Below, piece after piece: positions 61,873 through 64,000 of a stretch of 64,000 nucleotides of DNA (its first letter is position 1; each line of letters begins with the position of its first letter). The position numbers and the translations under genes are program-made. Below the pieces are notes generated by a model. That model was not told where the DNA came from, made no database searches, and saw only the letters and a program-made list of their open reading frames with translations. This DNA comes from Lewinellaceae bacterium (GTDB taxonomy: Bacteria > Bacteroidota > Bacteroidia > Chitinophagales > Saprospiraceae), in NCBI GenBank assembly GCA_020636105.1, contig JACJYL010000002.1:62001-126000 (forward strand), in the 5' to 3' direction.

Positions 61873-62847
61873 ATGAAAAAAATGAAAATGAAGAACTTAA
61901 TCATAGGAATTCTATTTATCTCAACTTCTGCCGTTGGACAGGAGTTTAATTTTGACATTCACAATACGTCTCTCAATGAATATTTGAAAATGGAAGAAGA
62001 GATAAGAGGAGAAAGAATTCCAACAACCTCAAATCATGTATCTTTTGGAGGGAATGCGCAGCCAATCAAGTTCCGAAGAAAGGAGAAAATAATTCCTGAT
62101 TTGACTGCCTTCTATTTCTTCAAAAAAGCAGACTCTACAATGTCATATATTCTTTACGAATGGGACGTTTCAAACTTTGAGAAAAAAGACAATAACCAAA
62201 AATCAGAAAAATTTCAAAAAACCTTAATCAAAAAATATAAAGAACTTAAGGCAGATATTACAGAGGATTTCGGAGAACCAAAAGTAAAAAAGAATTATTC
62301 GAATATTAGCCAATTAGATTCCATTAACACATTTGTCGAAAATTCAACTTGGATACCTGATGACAGCACCGAAATAGAACTGTATGTAACTGCATCAAAT
62401 TATTTTGAGAAGAAAGGTGCAATGACAATTAATCCAGTTCATCGAATAAGGCTTTATATTAGAAATCAACCCAAAGAAAAAGAAATTCCAAAATTAGATA
62501 ATAAAAGATTGGTTAAATTGGAGGAGATTAAAATCGACTTTTTTGAAGCATTAAAAGGAAGAGATTTGCCAAGGTCAAAAGAATTTTTATCAGACTTAAT
62601 TCTTGAAAAGGTTACAGATGAGCAAATCAATATGCTAATCGGTAATATTAATTTTGAGAAAGAAAATGAATTGATTTATAGTGGAATTCAAATAGGATTT
62701 GGTGGGAATGTATTCACGCTTCTTCAATATAAATATTCGGACGACAAATCAAATCCCCCAATTGAAATAATAAAATTGATTTTTGACGACAAGGATAAAG
62801 TGGTAGGAATACAACCAATTAAATTGCAAAATAAAGGTATCGATTAA
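61873..62847 (+). CDS. Exported protein of unknown function (cassette 13)
   Basis: 324 aa with signal peptide (about 1-22, ending AVGQ). Lys/Glu-rich; a middle part (about 60-200) and a C-terminal part with FFEALKGRDLPRSKEFLSDL (about 220-240), reminiscent of DUF3887-type domains of exported proteins but not secure. Begins 12 bp after the boundary. Confidence 0.7.
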   Translation: MKKMKMKNLIIGILFISTSAVGQEFNFDIHNTSLNEYLKMEEEIRGERIPTTSNHVSFGGNAQPIKFRRKEKIIPDLTAFYFFKKADSTMSYILYEWDVSNFEKKDNNQKSEKFQKTLIKKYKELKADITEDFGEPKVKKNYSNISQLDSINTFVENSTWIPDDSTEIELYVTASNYFEKKGAMTINPVHRIRLYIRNQPKEKEIPKLDNKRLVKLEEIKIDFFEALKGRDLPRSKEFLSDLILEKVTDEQINMLIGNINFEKENELIYSGIQIGFGGNVFTLLQYKYSDDKSNPPIEIIKLIFDDKDKVVGIQPIKLQNKGID

Positions 62848-62858
62848 AAAAGAATACT

Positions 62859-62867
62859 GTGCCCAAT
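62859..62867 (+). repeat. Remnant of a thirteenth attC left core
   Basis: GTGCCCAAT is GTGCCCAAC (the reverse complement of GTTGGGCAC at 61861) with the last base changed; no matching right half follows. GAATAGTC / GACTATTC (62878-62903) makes an unrelated hairpin. The rest of 62868-63170 shows no gene; it probably includes the end of the IS91-like element. Confidence 0.6.
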
Positions 62868-63170
62868 ATTAAAGGCTGAATAGTCTGGTGCAACCGACTA
62901 TTCGGACTTTGTTGAACGAAGCGCAGCCGGAAGTGAAAGAAAAATTCTTTATGGGTTTTCGATTCAAGGCAGGAATTTTATAGAGGAAGGTTTATAGAGA
63001 TTTATTGGGATTACTTGCCCTGTTGGGGTTAAAAAGAGTGGTTTATCATTAAATATTAGAGAAAGTTATTTACAAAATACAGCACTTTTTTAAGCCTTTT
63101 GCCTGTGATTTCTGCCAGGTAAACATAAAGATGCCAGGGCAGGTTAAGCTGCCAAAGTGAAAGAGGGTTG

Positions 63171-64000
63171 TTACTTTGAATGAGTAATGGCTGTATGGTA
63201 AACCGGCGGATCTTTATTTGCAATAAAAGCATAAACAAGGATCATTTTACCTTTTTGACAACAGGGACAACGATCCACTTTTTGACTAAAGAGTCGAAGT
63301 TTAGCCAGTACTTTTCGTTCGGCCCGTTGGAGTAATTGTTTGTGTTTTCGCCCCAGAGCCTTACGGGCTGCAGCTATGTCTTTGGTTTTAGAGGCATTGG
63401 CAAGAAAACCGTACTGCCGGACTTTTCGGAATCCCGGGGGAAGGATGTGGAGGCAAAACCTCTGGATAAAATCCTTTCCGGATAACGTCATCACTTTTTT
63501 CAGACCACGATCAGCATAGTCTTTGTAGTCGAATTGGACAGATTGCTGATCGATTTGTTTGATCCTGTGATTGGTGATGGCCACGCGGTGAGAATACCGG
63601 GCGAGGTATTTAACCACATGTTGAACTCCGGCAAAAGGCTTTTTGGTGTGTACCACCCAATCCTTAGCATAAAGGTTTTCTTTCCAGGGATGATAGCGGG
63701 CAGGCTTGGAAGGAAAGTCAGGGGGTAATATTAAAAGGCCCTGCTCAAGTGCCAATCGCATTTGTTTGAGGAAAAAAACTTTGAATACTTTTTTCAGGGC
63801 CTTTACCGGATAAAGGAATTTGGCATTGCCGCGTTTGGGGAGTTGCCACTCGTCCTTCGACGTAAGGCCACCATTGGGTACGATACAATGCACATGAGGA
63901 TGAAGTACCAAAGTTTGTCCCCAGGTGTGCAAAACCATAGTGGCAGCAGATTTAGCGCCTAGCCATTTGGGATCCCTGGCAAAAGTGTTCAGGGTGTACC
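63171..64000 (-). CDS. IS91-family (HUH Y2) transposase, partial
   Basis: The last 276 codons of a transposase entering from the right edge. HPHVHCIVPNGGL is the HUH metal-binding motif; VVKYLARYSHRVAITNHRI has the tyrosine region of IS91/IS801-type enzymes; C-terminal HPD zinc motif CPCCQKGKM. IS91 elements move by rolling-circle replication and can pick up neighbouring DNA. Reading frame stays open to base 64000; the start lies outside. Confidence 0.93.
   Translation of the reverse strand, partial: YTLNTFARDPKWLGAKSAATMVLHTWGQTLVLHPHVHCIVPNGGLTSKDEWQLPKRGNAKFLYPVKALKKVFKVFFLKQMRLALEQGLLILPPDFPSKPARYHPWKENLYAKDWVVHTKKPFAGVQHVVKYLARYSHRVAITNHRIKQIDQQSVQFDYKDYADRGLKKVMTLSGKDFIQRFCLHILPPGFRKVRQYGFLANASKTKDIAAARKALGRKHKQLLQRAERKVLAKLRLFSQKVDRCPCCQKGKMILVYAFIANKDPPVYHTAITHSK

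Larger units (their letters stand above)
41419..62867 (+). mobile_element. Integron-like array of 13 gene cassettes
   Basis: Twelve complete attC-like sites and one remnant divide about 21.4 kb into cassettes: 41419-43507, 43508-44160, 44161-48539, 48540-49634, 49635-50448, 50449-52013, 52014-52512, 52513-57629, 57630-60023, 60024-60853, 60854-61231, 61232-61861, 61862-about 62867. Each cassette begins with 7-10 bases (TTRRRY type after the G of GTT) whose reverse complement is the left core of the attC at its own end; all 12 complete cassettes obey this, with 7-10 matching bases. All genes face away from the integrase except the HNH gene. This is the arrangement expected of integron cassettes inserted as circles. 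Confidence 0.9.

Noticed and set aside
43381..62867. Prophage or ICE instead of a cassette array
   Set aside because: No phage structural, conjugation or replication gene is present beside the recombinase; boundaries follow the attC rule instead.

Overview
The window looks like a chromosomal segment of a Bacteroidetes bacterium, most likely from the Saprospiria/Saprospiraceae. The evidence is T9SS-sorted multidomain secreted proteins, a CarboxypepD-type TonB receptor, an alternative complex III (Act) plus caa3-type oxidase cluster, and -7 boxes of the Bacteroidetes TAnnTTTG type. No 16S gene is present, so the placement is by gene content only.

Left part (1-16.4 kb). A partial dps gene is divergent from a PAS-PAS-sigma54 activator. 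Next is a small operon with a near-consensus -24/-12 promoter: a 107-aa protein, a coiled-coil lipoprotein and a 94-aa coiled-coil protein. An identical 18-bp imperfect palindrome lies upstream of the activator and upstream of this promoter. Then come two terminators, a tmRNA gene on the minus strand, a saccharopine/alanine dehydrogenase-family gene, a giant T9SS cargo protein with four nearly identical internal repeats, a TonB-dependent receptor, a glycerophosphodiester phosphodiesterase, and an OmpA-domain/helix-hairpin-helix gene pair.

Middle part (16.4-39.5 kb). A 439-bp MITE-like element built of small hairpins precedes an aminotransferase. A minus-strand respiratory cluster of about 16.7 kb follows: ActA-F, CtaC, CtaD, CtaB, two subunit III proteins, subunit IV, an SCO-like protein without the CxxxC copper site, a DUF420 protein and a small CPMC protein. 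Electrons would pass from menaquinol through ACIII to cytochrome c and the oxidase. thyA and a secreted CotH-kinase protein follow.

Right part (39.5-64 kb). This is the most striking region. A 448-aa tyrosine recombinase is followed, in the same orientation, by an attI-like site and an integron-like array of 13 cassettes with 12 folded attC-like sites. Each cassette begins with TTRRRY-type bases that are repeated as the reverse complement at the start of the attC ending the same cassette, which is the signature of integron cassettes. The recombinase appears to lack the extra domain typical of IntI and carries two HARP-like repeats at its N terminus. Two cassettes are very large and hold whole restriction-modification systems: a double-domain methyltransferase with an HNH endonuclease, and a type III Mod/Res with an XRE regulator. 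Both are bracketed by a second family of hairpin repeats. Other cassettes carry a CBM9-beta-lactamase-like fusion, a VOC protein, a barstar-like protein, an S41 peptidase, an AraC/methyltransferase/DinB trio and unknown proteins; two have no convincing gene. The array ends in an attC remnant, and an IS91-family transposase runs off the right edge.
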